Below are positions 44,383-53,171 of a stretch of 64,000 nt of DNA, in pieces. Numbering within the stretch: position 1 is the first letter of the stretch; every line of letters starts with the position of its first letter. The notes beneath the pieces were generated by a model. That model made no database searches. It worked only from the letters and a program-made list of their open reading frames with translations, and was not told the DNA's origin. The stretch lies in NCBI GenBank assembly GCA_013299105.1, contig JAAFJY010000016.1, positions 1-64,000 of the forward strand, written 5' to 3'. Origin of the DNA: Chitinophagales bacterium (GTDB lineage: Bacteria > Bacteroidota > Bacteroidia > Chitinophagales > Saprospiraceae). The translations under genes were made by a program, and so were the position numbers.

Positions 44383-46797
44383 ATGAAAAATCAATTGTTA
44401 CTTTGCGGCTTATTACTACTTTTTTTTGCCTGTACCACTCCTAATCGGGAAAAGAACAATTTGGACACCCCAAGAGTCACGCTGCCCAATGGTTGGTCCT
44501 TAACGCCACATGGAGCACATTTGGAATTGGGGGATTTGCCACTCAACATGGTCCTTTCCAATGATGAAAAATTCGCTTTCATCAGCAACAATGGCCAATC
44601 GGGGCACAGCTTGCAATGGATTGATCTGGAGCAAAAACGGGTTTTGCAAACCATCGAAATCCCCAAAGCCTGGTATGGTCTGGCCTTGGACAAAGCGGGC
44701 AAAACGCTCTACGCAGCTGCTGGCTTTGACAATATGGTGCGCAGATACGTCCACAATGGCCAAAAATGGATCGAAAGCGATTCCTTGGTTTTGGATCAAA
44801 AATGGCCAAAAAAAGCAAGTTCACCAGCGGGTTTGGTCTTGAGCAAGGATGAACAAAGCCTTTTTTGTGTCACCAAAGGCGATAGTTCCTTGTATGTTTT
44901 GGACTTGGCCAGCAATAAAATTGTTGAGCGCCATCGCTTAAGTGCTGAAGCCTATGCCTGTATCCTGAGTGAGGACGGCAAGGCATTGTGGATCAGTCTT
45001 TGGGGCGGATCGGCAATCGTTCGTTATGACCTACAAGCCAAAAAATTGGGCCAGGCCATCTCTACAGGCAAGCATCCAAATGAAATGGTTTTTAGCAAGG
45101 ATGGAGAAAAGCTTTATGTGGCTTGTGCTGACGATAATGCGGTGTCGGTGCTTGATTTAAAAACTAACCAAGTCATCGAAACCCTGGGAACGGCCTTGTA
45201 CGCCGATGCGCCCACGGGGTCCACGAGCAATTCCTTGGCTTTGTCAGCCGATGGGCGTACCCTGGCGGTGGCCAATGCCGACAACAATTGCTTGGCTCTT
45301 TTTGACGTTAGCGAGGCTGGCAAAAGCCGCGCCAAAGGTTTCATTCCCACAGGTTGGTACCCTAGCGTGGTGCGTTTCAGGGGGCAAAATATTTGGGTAT
45401 GCAATGGCAAAGGCATGACTTCCAAAGCCAATCCCAAAGGCCCGAATCCTTTCAAGCGCGAAAAAGACGAGGAATACATTGGGGGCTTGTTCAAAGGCAC
45501 TTTGTCTTATTTTGTGATGCCTGATGATGCTGAATTGAAAAATTTGACCCGTTTGGTCTATCAAAACACCCCCTACAGCAAGGAGGTGGAAAAAATGGCC
45601 GCAGGAGAGGCCAATAACCCGATCCCCCGCACCCTGGATGGAAAAAGCCCCATCAAGTATGTTTTTTACATCATCAAAGAAAACCGAACCTACGACCAGG
45701 TTTTTGGCGACATCAAAGAAGGCAATGGCGACCCCAGGCTTTGTTTATTTCCCGACAGCGTGACCCCCAACCAGCACGCCCTGGCGCGGGAGTTTGTTCT
45801 ACTCGACAATTTTTATGTCAATGCCGAAGTCAGCGCCGATGGTCACAACTGGTCCACAGCGGCCTATGCCAATGATTACGTAGAGAAAACCTGGCCCACC
45901 AATTATGGCAGCCGGGGCGGTACTTACGATTATGAAGGTAGTAAGGCCATTGCGTATCCTAAAGATGGCTTCATTTGGGATTTTTGCGAACGGGCAGGGG
46001 TTTCTTTTCGCAGTTATGGCGAGTTCACCCACCTGGGCTCGACTCCTTACAAAAAACTGATCGGACGGGTTTGTCCCATTTTTCCAGGCTACAACCTGCG
46101 CATCCAGGATCAATACCGGGTGCAAAAATGGAAACAGGATTTCGATTCCCTGCTGGCCATCAATGCTGTACCGCGCATGAACATCGTAAGACTTGCCAAT
46201 GACCACACCATGGGTGCCAGGAAAGACGCCCCCACTCCCACTGCAATGGTTGCTGAAAATGACCTGGCCGTAGGTCAGTTTGTTGAGTACCTTTCAAACA
46301 GCAAAATCTGGAAAGAATCGGCCATCTTTATCTTGGAAGACGATGCCCAAAACGGGCCGGACCATGTGGATGCCCACCGCTCCATTGCAATGGTAGTGAG
46401 CCCATATACCAAGCGCAAACACCATGAGAAGACGATTTATTCCACTGCCGCCATGTTGCGCACCATGGAGTTGATCTTGGGCCTACGGCCAATGAGCCAG
46501 TACGATGCTGCGGCGCCCCCCATGTACGCTTGTTTCACCAACAAACCCGATTTTACGCCTTTTAAAGCCAAGGCCAATCAAGTGTCGATCAGTGCACTCA
46601 ATACCATTGACGACAAATGGTCAAAAATGTCCTGGGCCTTCAACCTTGAGGAGATTGACCAGGCACCAGACCGTGAATTCAATGAAGTAATCTGGAAAGC
46701 AGTGAGGGGTCGCAATGCAAAAGTGCCTGCCCCCCGCAGAAGTGCGTTTGTGAGCCCACTGGAAGAAGAGGAGGAGGAAGAAGAGGGTAGAGATTGA
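44383..46797 (+). CDS. YncE-like beta-propeller/phosphoesterase lipoprotein
   Basis: An 804-residue lipoprotein (LLCGLLLLFFACTTPN). Residues about 30-350 form a YncE/cytochrome-cd1-like seven-bladed propeller with blade motifs such as GKHPNEMVFSKDGEKLYVAC. Residues about 420-740 are a phosphoesterase-family (PF04185, phospholipase C-like) domain: YVFYIIKENRTYDQVFGDIK, the metal-site region NFYVNAEVSADGHNWSTAAY and FILEDDAQNGPDHVDAHRS. The C-terminus is a poly-Glu tail. It is likely an envelope phosphatase or phospholipase. The stop meets the stop of the next gene at a TGATCA. Confidence 0.85.
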   Translation: MKNQLLLCGLLLLFFACTTPNREKNNLDTPRVTLPNGWSLTPHGAHLELGDLPLNMVLSNDEKFAFISNNGQSGHSLQWIDLEQKRVLQTIEIPKAWYGLALDKAGKTLYAAAGFDNMVRRYVHNGQKWIESDSLVLDQKWPKKASSPAGLVLSKDEQSLFCVTKGDSSLYVLDLASNKIVERHRLSAEAYACILSEDGKALWISLWGGSAIVRYDLQAKKLGQAISTGKHPNEMVFSKDGEKLYVACADDNAVSVLDLKTNQVIETLGTALYADAPTGSTSNSLALSADGRTLAVANADNNCLALFDVSEAGKSRAKGFIPTGWYPSVVRFRGQNIWVCNGKGMTSKANPKGPNPFKREKDEEYIGGLFKGTLSYFVMPDDAELKNLTRLVYQNTPYSKEVEKMAAGEANNPIPRTLDGKSPIKYVFYIIKENRTYDQVFGDIKEGNGDPRLCLFPDSVTPNQHALAREFVLLDNFYVNAEVSADGHNWSTAAYANDYVEKTWPTNYGSRGGTYDYEGSKAIAYPKDGFIWDFCERAGVSFRSYGEFTHLGSTPYKKLIGRVCPIFPGYNLRIQDQYRVQKWKQDFDSLLAINAVPRMNIVRLANDHTMGARKDAPTPTAMVAENDLAVGQFVEYLSNSKIWKESAIFILEDDAQNGPDHVDAHRSIAMVVSPYTKRKHHEKTIYSTAAMLRTMELILGLRPMSQYDAAAPPMYACFTNKPDFTPFKAKANQVSISALNTIDDKWSKMSWAFNLEEIDQAPDREFNEVIWKAVRGRNAKVPAPRRSAFVSPLEEEEEEEEGRD

Positions 46798-47268
46798 TCA
46801 AACCATGCGCTTGTGCCAGCTTTGGCCCAAGGGTTTGACAAATTGCTGCTGCAAATCACCCAAGTTGTTGACCAAGGGATCAAAAACTGGCGTCTCATCG
46901 TTGATCGCGCCGCTGGCGTGCAGTTGTGCAAAAGTATCGCGGTCAACGGTGTGCACTTTTCCTTCCGCATCTTGGTAACTAAAAATCATGCGCTCAAACA
47001 AACTGAGACCATAGTTTTGTTCCAAACCTTTCAGGAAATGCACCGACTTGTCGATGGAACAGCCACTTGCATCGGCTTGGGTTTCATCGACCGCCAGTAC
47101 CACAAAGCGTTGGTGTAAAATGTCTGCTCCAGCCCGCAATTGTCGATTGTGACTGATCCAGGATTGGGCAAATGCTTGCAGTTCGAGCAAAATTTGCTGT
47201 TCTTCCGTTTCGGCTAAAGGGCGGTTGCTCTGATAAATCCAAACTTTGCTTTGAGGTGAAAGAGACAT
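46798..47268 (-). CDS. Conserved Bacteroidota protein, unknown function
   Basis: A 156-residue soluble protein: VWIYQSNRPLAETEEQQILL, a QSWISHNRQLRAGADILHQR segment, FVVLAVDETQADASGCSIDK and SLFERMIFSYQDAEGKVHTV. Relatives in this phylum are sometimes labelled ABC transporter ATPase, but no Walker motif is present, so that label is not supported. The GCSID cysteine is a conserved-looking feature. It lies upstream of prfB on the same strand side but runs toward the YncE-like gene. Confidence 0.7.
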   Translation of the reverse strand: MSLSPQSKVWIYQSNRPLAETEEQQILLELQAFAQSWISHNRQLRAGADILHQRFVVLAVDETQADASGCSIDKSVHFLKGLEQNYGLSLFERMIFSYQDAEGKVHTVDRDTFAQLHASGAINDETPVFDPLVNNLGDLQQQFVKPLGQSWHKRMV

Positions 47269-47274
47269 TTTGCT

Positions 47275-47306
47275 TGAGGAGTTGATTGGTTGAGCAGTTG
47301 AGAAGA
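47275..47306 (+). repeat. Period-8 repeat in a 5' leader
   Basis: Units ttgattgg, ttgagcag, ttgagaag begin about six bases upstream of the ATG at 47268. Confidence 0.6.
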
Positions 47307-47349
47307 CCGGGGCGAAAATTCAGATTTTTCGCCCCGATCAGCACTTGTT

Positions 47350-48439
47350 TTATTCCACAGGCGCATCGCGGTGCATCAGAAAGGCCTTGAGAAATTCATC
47401 AAGGTCACCGTCGAGTACGGCATCCGTTTGGCTGGTTTGGTAGCCCGTGCGGTGGTCTTTCACCCGGCGGTCGTCCAATACGTAGCTGCGAATTTGTGAG
47501 CCCCACTCGTTTTTCATTTTGCCAGCTTCCACCTTGTCGCGTTCGGCGCGTTGTTTCTCCAACTCTTGCTCGTACAAACGTGAACGAAGCAATTGCATCG
47601 CCTTGTCGCGGTTCATGTGCTGAGAGCGTTCTTGCTGGCATTCAACCACAATTCCACTCGGCAAGTGGCGTACCCGCACTGCCGATTCGGTTTTGTTTAC
47701 GTGCTGGCCACCTGCTCCACTGGCTCGGAAAGTGTCCCATTCCAGATCAGCGGTATTGATATCTACCTCAATGCTGTCGTCAATCATGGGGTGCACAAAA
47801 ACCGAGGAGAAGGAGGTCATGCGTTTGCCTTGAGAGTTGTAAGGACTCACACGCACGAGGCGGTGAACCCCATTCTCGCCTTTGAGCAAACCATATACGA
47901 ACTCACCTGATACTTCGATGGAAGCCGATTTTAAACCTGCTACATCACCGTCTTGGCGACTCAATTCCAGGAATTTGAAGCCTTTGCGTTGTGCCCACAT
48001 CATGTACATGCGGTACAGCATATCGGCCCAGTCACAAGCTTCAGTACCTCCAGCTCCAGCATTGATTTCCAGAATGGCATCGAGTTGGTCTTCAGGTTGG
48101 CTCAGGTTGTTGCGAAATTCGAGCTCTTCGAGGTAAGCAACTACTTCGGCATTTTTTTGGGCCACTTCTTCTTCAGTGGCGGCTCCTTCTCTTACGAACT
48201 CCATCAACACTTCCAAGTCATCTACCTCACGTTCGGCATTGCGGTAGGCTTCTACATTGGTTTTGTGGCCTTTCAGTTCTTTGAGTACGGCTTCGGCGCG
48301 CTTGGGATCGTCCCAAAAGTTGGGATCGAGCGATTCTTGTTCTTTGTCTTCAATTTGTATCAGTCGGTTATCGACGTCAAAGATACCTCCTGAGACTCAT
48401 CAAGCGATCGCGGTGATCGCGCAGTTGTTCTGCTGTCAT
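47350..48439 (-). CDS. prfB: Peptide chain release factor 2 with programmed +1 frameshift
   Basis: A 362-residue class I release factor for UGA and UAA. Zero frame starts at ATG 48439 (MTAEQLRDHRDRLMSLRRYL) and meets UGA at 48379-48377. The slippery site AGGAGG-TAT-CTT-TGA-C (48391-48376) then shifts ribosomes +1 into DVDNRLIQIEDKEQES and the rest. RF2 motifs follow: the GGQ loop RASGAGGQHVNKTESAVR and the anticodon-like region of the SPF type, preceded by INAGAGGTEACDWADML. The 288-residue frame alone, starting at 48216, would lack the first domain. RF2 level autoregulates by this shift. Confidence 0.95.
48376..48391 (-). promoter_or_regulatory. RF2 +1 frameshift site
   Basis: AGGAGGTATCTTTGAC: an internal Shine-Dalgarno, the shift codon CTT and in-frame TGA with a following C, as in the classic RF2 site. 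Confidence 0.95.
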
Positions 48440-48473
48440 GATGACTTCCTTTTGCTGGGAATGGACTGGAGCG

Positions 48474-48508
48474 AAGTTGAAGGGTTGAAATGTTCGAGGG
48501 TTGAAGAG
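48474..48508 (+). repeat. Period-8 repeat upstream of prfB
   Basis: Units ttgaaggg, ttgaaatg, ttcgaggg, ttgaagag lie about 35 bases before the prfB start. Confidence 0.65.
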
Positions 48509-48662
48509 ATTTCAAGCCTTGTTACCAATTTTTGCCTTTAACTTTACTTCCAAAATCCTGAAAGTGAAAAAATAAAGTCCCAAAGAGGACCATGAATTTA
48601 TACGAAAAATGATGGCAGAACCATAAGTCCTACCATCATTCTGATCAAAACACCAAAACTAC

Positions 48663-49622
48663 TTACTTAGTTGCAGCAGTGCGGCGGATGGGTCCGAAAA
48701 TCTTGGCCGGAGCGGGCAAGATTTTGTTCAATACCACGTAGAAAGCCAATTCAGCGTTTGGAGCGATAGCTGGAGGTGAGCCCATTTCACCATAAGCCAG
48801 CTCGGCAGGAATGATCAAAGTGGCCTTGGTTCCTTCATTGAGCAGTCCAAAGCCTTCGTCCCAACCTGGAATCACCTGGCGCATGCCCAATGGGAATGGA
48901 TAGTCTTCCAAACGAGCAAAAGAACCGTCGAATTTCACACCATTTGATGTAGATACACCATGATAATCGGCAAAAACGAAATCACTCATTTGCGGTTTTG
49001 GACCCTTGCCCGCTTCGTGGATCACGTACTTTAAACCAGACTTGGTGGTTTTCAATTCAGCACCCAAGGTGTTGGCTTTGTAACGCTTCAACACATCGGT
49101 GAGCACTGCTACGGCCTGGTTTTGGGCCAAAGTAGTATCGGCTACGGTGCGGGTCTTTTTGGCTTTGGCCATTTGTTGCTCCAGTTCTTTGTAAGCTGCT
49201 TCGGCTTCTTTTTGGGTATTGATTTGCTTCAAAACCACATCATAGTACATGACTTTGGCCTTTTCAAACCCTTGCGGACGGAACTCAGCTTTTACCGTGT
49301 CCAGTGGTACTGTGATGGTAAGGCTGTCGCCTTCTTTCATACGAAACAAAGCTTCGAGGATGGGCCCCAATGGTTGTCCTTTCAGTTGTGCTGTGTCAGG
49401 AATCTGGATGGTTTGGCACAGTGGTTCAGTTTGGTTGGAGTTGACCACTTTGTTTTCATCACGCATTTGCCAGCGGATGAAAGCCACATCACCAATGCTT
49501 ACAGGTTTTCCATTCGACTTGGTATGCTTGATGTAAGTATAGCCGCTGGGCAGTTTTTTTTCACTCGGCTTGCAGCCAAACATCACTACAGCTGCCAGCA
49601 GCAGCGTTGCAAAAACTCTCAT
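48663..49622 (-). CDS. FKBP-type peptidyl-prolyl isomerase lipoprotein
   Basis: A 319-residue lipoprotein (LLLAAVVMFGCKPSE). It appears to hold two FKBP-like domains: a diverged one (about 30-130; GDVAFIRWQMRDENK, FRMKEGDSLTITVPLD) and a canonical C-terminal one (about 190-305; KSGLKYVIHEAGKGPKPQMS, FPLGMRQVIPGWDEGFGLLN, ATLIIPAELAYGEMGSPPAI). A helical linker joins them. It catalyses prolyl cis-trans isomerisation of envelope proteins. The start is ATG 49622, directly at the signal peptide. Confidence 0.92.
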   Translation of the reverse strand: MRVFATLLLAAVVMFGCKPSEKKLPSGYTYIKHTKSNGKPVSIGDVAFIRWQMRDENKVVNSNQTEPLCQTIQIPDTAQLKGQPLGPILEALFRMKEGDSLTITVPLDTVKAEFRPQGFEKAKVMYYDVVLKQINTQKEAEAAYKELEQQMAKAKKTRTVADTTLAQNQAVAVLTDVLKRYKANTLGAELKTTKSGLKYVIHEAGKGPKPQMSDFVFADYHGVSTSNGVKFDGSFARLEDYPFPLGMRQVIPGWDEGFGLLNEGTKATLIIPAELAYGEMGSPPAIAPNAELAFYVVLNKILPAPAKIFGPIRRTAATK

Positions 49623-49684
49623 GTCAGATATTGTATGTTAGGTAAAAACTTAAATTACGAAGTTTTTACTAAGTTAGGTTTTAC

Positions 49685-50701
49685 TCATTTCCAGGAATTC
49701 AGCAAGGCATCCCGATATTCTGGCAATAAGTCATAGAATTTATTCATCGTTGCTTTCAAGCCAATAAAGGATGCCCCACCGGCAGCGTTTTTGTGGCCGC
49801 CTCCTTTAAAGTGTTTGGTCGCAATTTCTTGTACGGAAAAATCGCCCCGCGAGCGCAGCGAAATTTTGACAATGGTAGGTTGTTCAGTGATGAACGCGGC
49901 CATTACAATGCCTTCCAATCGCAAAATATAGTTGACGATCCCTTCGGTATCGCCACGTTGGATGTCGAAATGGGAGTAGTCCTCTTTGGTCAAAACAATG
50001 ATGCCAGTTCGGAACTCAGGCAAAATCTCCATGCGGTTGTACAAGCAGTGCCCCAAAAGGCGCAGGCTTTTCTCCGTTTGGGAATTGAAAATAAGGTCTT
50101 GCAATAAAAAGTCATTGACCCCAGCCTCCAACAAAGCAGCAACGGTGCGGAATAATTTGGCCGAAGTAGCATATTTAAATGCTCCCGTGTCGGTCAAAAT
50201 TCCGGTAAAAATGCAATCTCCAATCAGGCGGTCAAGCCATTTTTCCCAACCCAAGAGACGGATGAAATCGTAAATCAACTCACTGGTCGAACTAGCACTG
50301 GTTTCAGAAAGCACAAAATCGGCAAAATCTTCAGGGTCCAGGTGGTGGTCGATCAAAACTTTGGGCTTAGACGGATAGGCCATCATTAACTCTCCAGTTT
50401 TGTCAATTCGCTCCAGTGCATTGAAATCCAAACAAAAATACATCTCCGCAGCATCAATGGCTGCTTCCGAAGTATCTGGGTCTACATCGTAAATGATCAC
50501 CTTGTCTAAGCCTGCCATCCAATCCAAAAAATTGGGATATTCGGACGGACAGATGACCAGACATTGGTGGCCCAATTTTTCCAAAAAATGCAACAATGCC
50601 AATGAAGACCCGATCGCGTCACCATCAGGGTTGCGGTGGGTCAGGATGACAACTTTCTTAGGTGATTCCAGCAGACCTTTGAGGACTTGCAAATTTTCCA
50701 T
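49685..50701 (-). CDS. DHH-family phosphoesterase (NrnA-like)
   Basis: A 338-residue DHH/DHHA1 protein. Metal-binding motifs: ILTHRNPDGDAIGSSLALLH, YFCLDFNALERI, the DHH box VLIDHHLDPEDFAD and TDTGAFKYATSA. The DHHA1 domain ends in KHFKGGGHKNAAGG. It matches NrnA, which degrades oligoribonucleotides (nanoRNA) and may dephosphorylate pAp. The FKBP gene follows 62 bp downstream on the same strand. Confidence 0.92.
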   Translation of the reverse strand: MENLQVLKGLLESPKKVVILTHRNPDGDAIGSSLALLHFLEKLGHQCLVICPSEYPNFLDWMAGLDKVIIYDVDPDTSEAAIDAAEMYFCLDFNALERIDKTGELMMAYPSKPKVLIDHHLDPEDFADFVLSETSASSTSELIYDFIRLLGWEKWLDRLIGDCIFTGILTDTGAFKYATSAKLFRTVAALLEAGVNDFLLQDLIFNSQTEKSLRLLGHCLYNRMEILPEFRTGIIVLTKEDYSHFDIQRGDTEGIVNYILRLEGIVMAAFITEQPTIVKISLRSRGDFSVQEIATKHFKGGGHKNAAGGASFIGLKATMNKFYDLLPEYRDALLNSWK

Positions 50702-50835
50702 TTCCGAATAGTGGAATTCAGGTTTAGCACATTTTCCAATTGGCGGGGAAGACCGGCGCGGTAAAATGAGCGTGCGAAGGTCCCAAAAAAAATGGATTTA
50801 TCCAAAGGTTAAAAGCTTAGTCTAGTCATATTTAA

Positions 50836-50972
50836 GCTAAAAAAGGTCAAATTCCGCCCCCTTTTTGCCATTTCTTACGCTGATGTTGGGCTATCGCCAA
50901 GGTAACACTTGCGATCGCCTTCCAAAAATTGGTTTAATGGCACAAAAACAGCCTGCCTTTTTGTCTTGAAAC
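50836..50972 (+). repeat. Gene-upstream repeat, copy 2
   Basis: Begins ctaaaaaaggtcaaattccg, has ttttgccatttc and gatgttgggctatcgc, and ends cctttttgtcttgaaac, matching 16683-16797. This copy carries an extra segment (gccaaggtaacacttgcgat) in the middle. Confidence 0.6.
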
Positions 50973-51045
50973 TGCCCGGTTATTGAAAAACTTATGAGAA
51001 ATTTTAGTAATTGAGGACTCTGTGAATTTCATGATGAACACGCAG

Positions 51046-51176
51046 CGTTTATGACTGGCGCATGGTGCACGCCTTGGCGTGAAAGCGGGACAACTCTATA
51101 ATTCTTTTAAATTCTTGCGTTGGTCAACGTCACGCAAGAAATTCTGTAATCCTGAAATCCTGAAAATTCTGGCTAA
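51046..51176 (-). repeat. Period-9 family, diverged copy g
   Basis: On the minus strand: ccagaattttcaggatttca, ggattacagaatttcttgcg, tgacgttgaccaacgc, aattataga, then a GC hairpin (cacgccaaggcgtg). It is related to copy f. Confidence 0.6.
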
Positions 51177-51271
51177 AACTAAAAACCTGGCTAAAACTAA
51201 AAAATCTCACTTGATTGTTGAAACCGCCTTTCTCCAAAGTTTTCAGCGGCTAAGTTTTTACGAAAAAAATC

Positions 51272-51312
51272 ACGCACCGAATCGTGCGTATAAAATGGAA
51301 AGCGTATTTTTG
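51272..51312 (+). promoter_or_regulatory. ndk promoter region
   Basis: TATTTTTG at 51305-51312 matches TAnnTTTG about 100 bases before the ndk ATG. No TTG sits at the expected -33 position. Instead an inverted repeat ACGCAC-N6-GTGCGT (51272-51289) occupies that site and could bind an activator. Confidence 0.45.
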
Positions 51313-51412
51313 CGCCGTCTTTGAAAAAAAGGTGGAAAAAACAAGTCTCCTCCCTTTTTTAACAAGCTGTAAATCAAAGACATAATCCTTTAACAACAAA
51401 ATCAACAAGCAT

Positions 51413-51832
51413 ATGGCAGGGAATAGAACCTTCACCATGATCAAGCCCGACGCAGTTGCGGCTGGCCACATTGGTGCCATTCTGGCACAGATCAACAAAG
51501 CTGGATTCCGCATCGTAGCCATGAAATTGACCCACTTGTCGGCTCAAAAAGCTGGTGAATTCTATGCTGTTCACAAAGAACGTCCATTTTATGGGGAATT
51601 GGTGGAATTCATGTCTTCAGGCCCGATCGTTGCTGCGATTTTGGAAAAAGACAATGCAGTGGCTGATTTCCGTACTTTGATTGGAGCTACCAATCCTGCC
51701 AATGCAGAGCCTGGAACCATCCGCGCATTGTACGCCAAGAGCATGGGCGAAAACGCCGTTCACGGTTCTGACTCCGACGAGAATGCCGCCATCGAAGGCG
51801 ACTTCCACTTTGCAGGGGTGGAGATGTTCTGA
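51413..51832 (+). CDS. ndk: Nucleoside diphosphate kinase
   Basis: A 139-residue NDK that transfers the gamma phosphate of ATP to other (d)NDPs. Motifs: [60 protein letters not shown] and the phosphorylated His in [16 protein letters not shown]. The length and ending are typical. It is monocistronic and followed by a strong terminator. Confidence 0.97.
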   Translation: MAGNRTFTMIKPDAVAAGHIGAILAQINKAGFRIVAMKLTHLSAQKAGEFYAVHKERPFYGELVEFMSSGPIVAAILEKDNAVADFRTLIGATNPANAEPGTIRALYAKSMGENAVHGSDSDENAAIEGDFHFAGVEMF

Positions 51833-51856
51833 TAAACCGAGTTCATCCGAATAGTG

Positions 51857-51892
51857 AAAAGGGGCAGCAAGTTGATTTTGCTGCCCCTTTTT
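51857..51892 (+). terminator. Terminator after ndk
   Basis: The stem aaaaggggcagcaa / ttgctgcccctttt with a short loop ends in a T run. Confidence 0.88.
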
Positions 51893-51920
51893 GTTGATGG
51901 CCAAACTTGGTCCCAAAGAA

Positions 51921-51950
51921 AAAGGCCACCATTTTTCAACAGCGGCCTTT
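51921..51950 (-). terminator. Terminator after tRNA-His
   Basis: On the minus strand aaaggcc pairs with ggccttt and is followed by more T residues, 26 bp beyond the tRNA 3' end. Confidence 0.55.
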
Positions 51951-51976
51951 ATTTTTTTGCCTTTTGGCAAACGGTG

Positions 51977-52051
51977 GGTGGCTAACCGGATTTGAACCGG
52001 CGACCCCCAGAACCACAATCTGGTGCTCTAACCTACTGAGCTATAACCACC
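51977..52051 (-). tRNA. tRNA-His (GTG)
   Basis: A 75-nt cloverleaf. The acceptor GGTGGTTA pairs with TTAGCCACC, including the extra 5' G opposite C73 that marks histidine tRNA. The D-arm is AGCTCAGTAGGTTAGAGC; the anticodon stem CCAGA / TCTGG encloses TTGTGGT with anticodon GTG; the T-arm contains GGTTCAAATCC. The 3' CCA is not encoded (CAC follows). Confidence 0.97.
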
Positions 52052-52239
52052 GTGAGGATCGCTTAAGAGTATGTTACAAATTTTTGATTGGTCCAAAATG
52101 GCCCCTTTCCGCCTATTCTTCGTTACAAAAATGCTCATTATGCGCTGCATAACTCCGCTTTTTGCGCCTCGACTAGTCAAAAACGTGCTCATTTTTGCCG
52201 ACAATCTTGAAATTTGAACAGCCTCTAAAAAAAGCAAGG

Positions 52240-52271
52240 CAAATATACGGCAGTGCTTTTGAAATAATCAA
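52240..52271 (-). promoter_or_regulatory. Probable tRNA-His promoter
   Basis: On the minus strand TTG, 21 bases, TATATTTG. It implies a leader of about 180 bases before the tRNA, containing a hairpin-prone segment (gttatgcagcgcataatg). Confidence 0.5.
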
Positions 52272-52369
52272 GGAGAATACCTTTTTTTTCAAAACTTTTT
52301 GCACCACAATGCCAGATTAGCAGGCTGTGATGAGGCTTTTAGCCTGCCTATCAAGCCCTTGTATTGGGT

Positions 52370-52975
52370 TTATTTCTTTTTCAAAAAATCAAACAGACCA
52401 CCTCCCCTACGGTTTCTTTTGCGGCGGTTTTGCTCCCAGGGGTATTTGTCGCGTTTCCACATTACGTAACGCAAGCTGATGCCCGTTTGCATGTAAAAAG
52501 TTTTTTCGCCGCCAGTCAGGTTCAGGGCAGGTTTGAAATCATAAGTGAGGTTGAGGCGAAAGATGGTAAACTCTAAACCCGCCATGAAATCCAGGCCAAA
52601 GGGATCCTCGTAGTTCCCCTCCTCTCCTACCCAGCCTTTGTGGATGCCCGCACCGTAGTAAAAATTGAGCCTGCGGGTGATCAGGGGCTTGTGAAATACC
52701 CCCATGATGGTCAGTTGGGTTTCGTCTCTTTGCAAGCTGGATTGCAGCAAAAATTCAGAGGAAATGTTTTGCACCAAGCGTTGCCGAACACTCAAGCCCC
52801 AGTCGGTACCGAGGCGAAAGCCCGCTGCGGTGTTGTAGGATTGGGCATGAAGCACGGGAGACCCCAAATGCCAGTGCAAGCACAACAACACGATCGAGCA
52901 AAAGTAAAACTTTACTGGCCGCTCTATTGGAATGGCCGCTGCAAAAAATGCAAGGGCTGGATGTTTAGCAAACAT
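52370..52975 (-). CDS. Predicted outer-membrane barrel protein, unknown function
   Basis: About 200 residues. A hydrophobic signal-like segment (FYFCSIVLLCLHWHLGSPVL, cleaved after HAQ) precedes barrel-like strands (LNFYYGAGIHKGWVGEEG, FMAGLEFTIFRLNLTYDF, FYMQTGISLRYVMWK) and a basic tail (RRKRNRRGGG). The ATG at 52975 leaves a long leader, so the start is uncertain. The strand pattern is like small porin-like proteins of Bacteroidota, but no family is recognised. Confidence 0.6.
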   Translation of the reverse strand: MFAKHPALAFFAAAIPIERPVKFYFCSIVLLCLHWHLGSPVLHAQSYNTAAGFRLGTDWGLSVRQRLVQNISSEFLLQSSLQRDETQLTIMGVFHKPLITRRLNFYYGAGIHKGWVGEEGNYEDPFGLDFMAGLEFTIFRLNLTYDFKPALNLTGGEKTFYMQTGISLRYVMWKRDKYPWEQNRRKRNRRGGGLFDFLKKK

Positions 52976-53114
52976 ATATATAAGGTACATTTTCATGTTA
53001 AACCCTGCAATGACGATCAAAAGCCTAAGAAAATTTTATGCTGGCACGCTTTTTTAGATCGTCTTATCAAATTAGGGTCTGATCAGGCCTTTTGAAAAAA
53101 AAATCGCCCCCCTC

Positions 53115-53145
53115 TTGACTGCAAAGCAAAAAGGCTGTATATTTG
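53115..53145 (+). promoter_or_regulatory. MarR gene promoter
   Basis: TTG (53115-53117), 20 bases, TATATTTG (53138-53145): a full match to the Bacteroidota consensus, 26 bases before the ATG. Confidence 0.65.
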
Positions 53146-53157
53146 TTGATGTAACAA
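53143..53157 (+). promoter_or_regulatory. Candidate MarR operator at its own promoter
   Basis: TTGTT-gatgt-AACAA is a perfect inverted repeat overlapping the -7 box and predicted start site, as expected for autorepression. Confidence 0.35.
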
Positions 53158-53171
53158 TAATATCAAACTCA

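Larger units (their letters stand above)
50702..51412. other. Repeat-rich intergenic region before ndk
   Basis: About 710 bp with no credible gene. It holds the second gene-upstream repeat (50836-50972), period-9 family copy g (51046-51176) and the ndk promoter region. An 81-codon plus-strand frame runs through copy g and is not protein-like. Confidence 0.6.

Noticed and set aside
46798-47268. ABC transporter ATPase label for this family
   Set aside because: No Walker A, signature or Walker B motif exists in the sequence.
48257-48541. Plus-strand frames over the 5' part of prfB
   Set aside because: They are shadows of the prfB N-terminal region that becomes continuous once the +1 frameshift is recognised.
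51079-51324. 81-codon plus-strand frame before ndk
   Set aside because: It runs through a period-9 family repeat and the ndk promoter.
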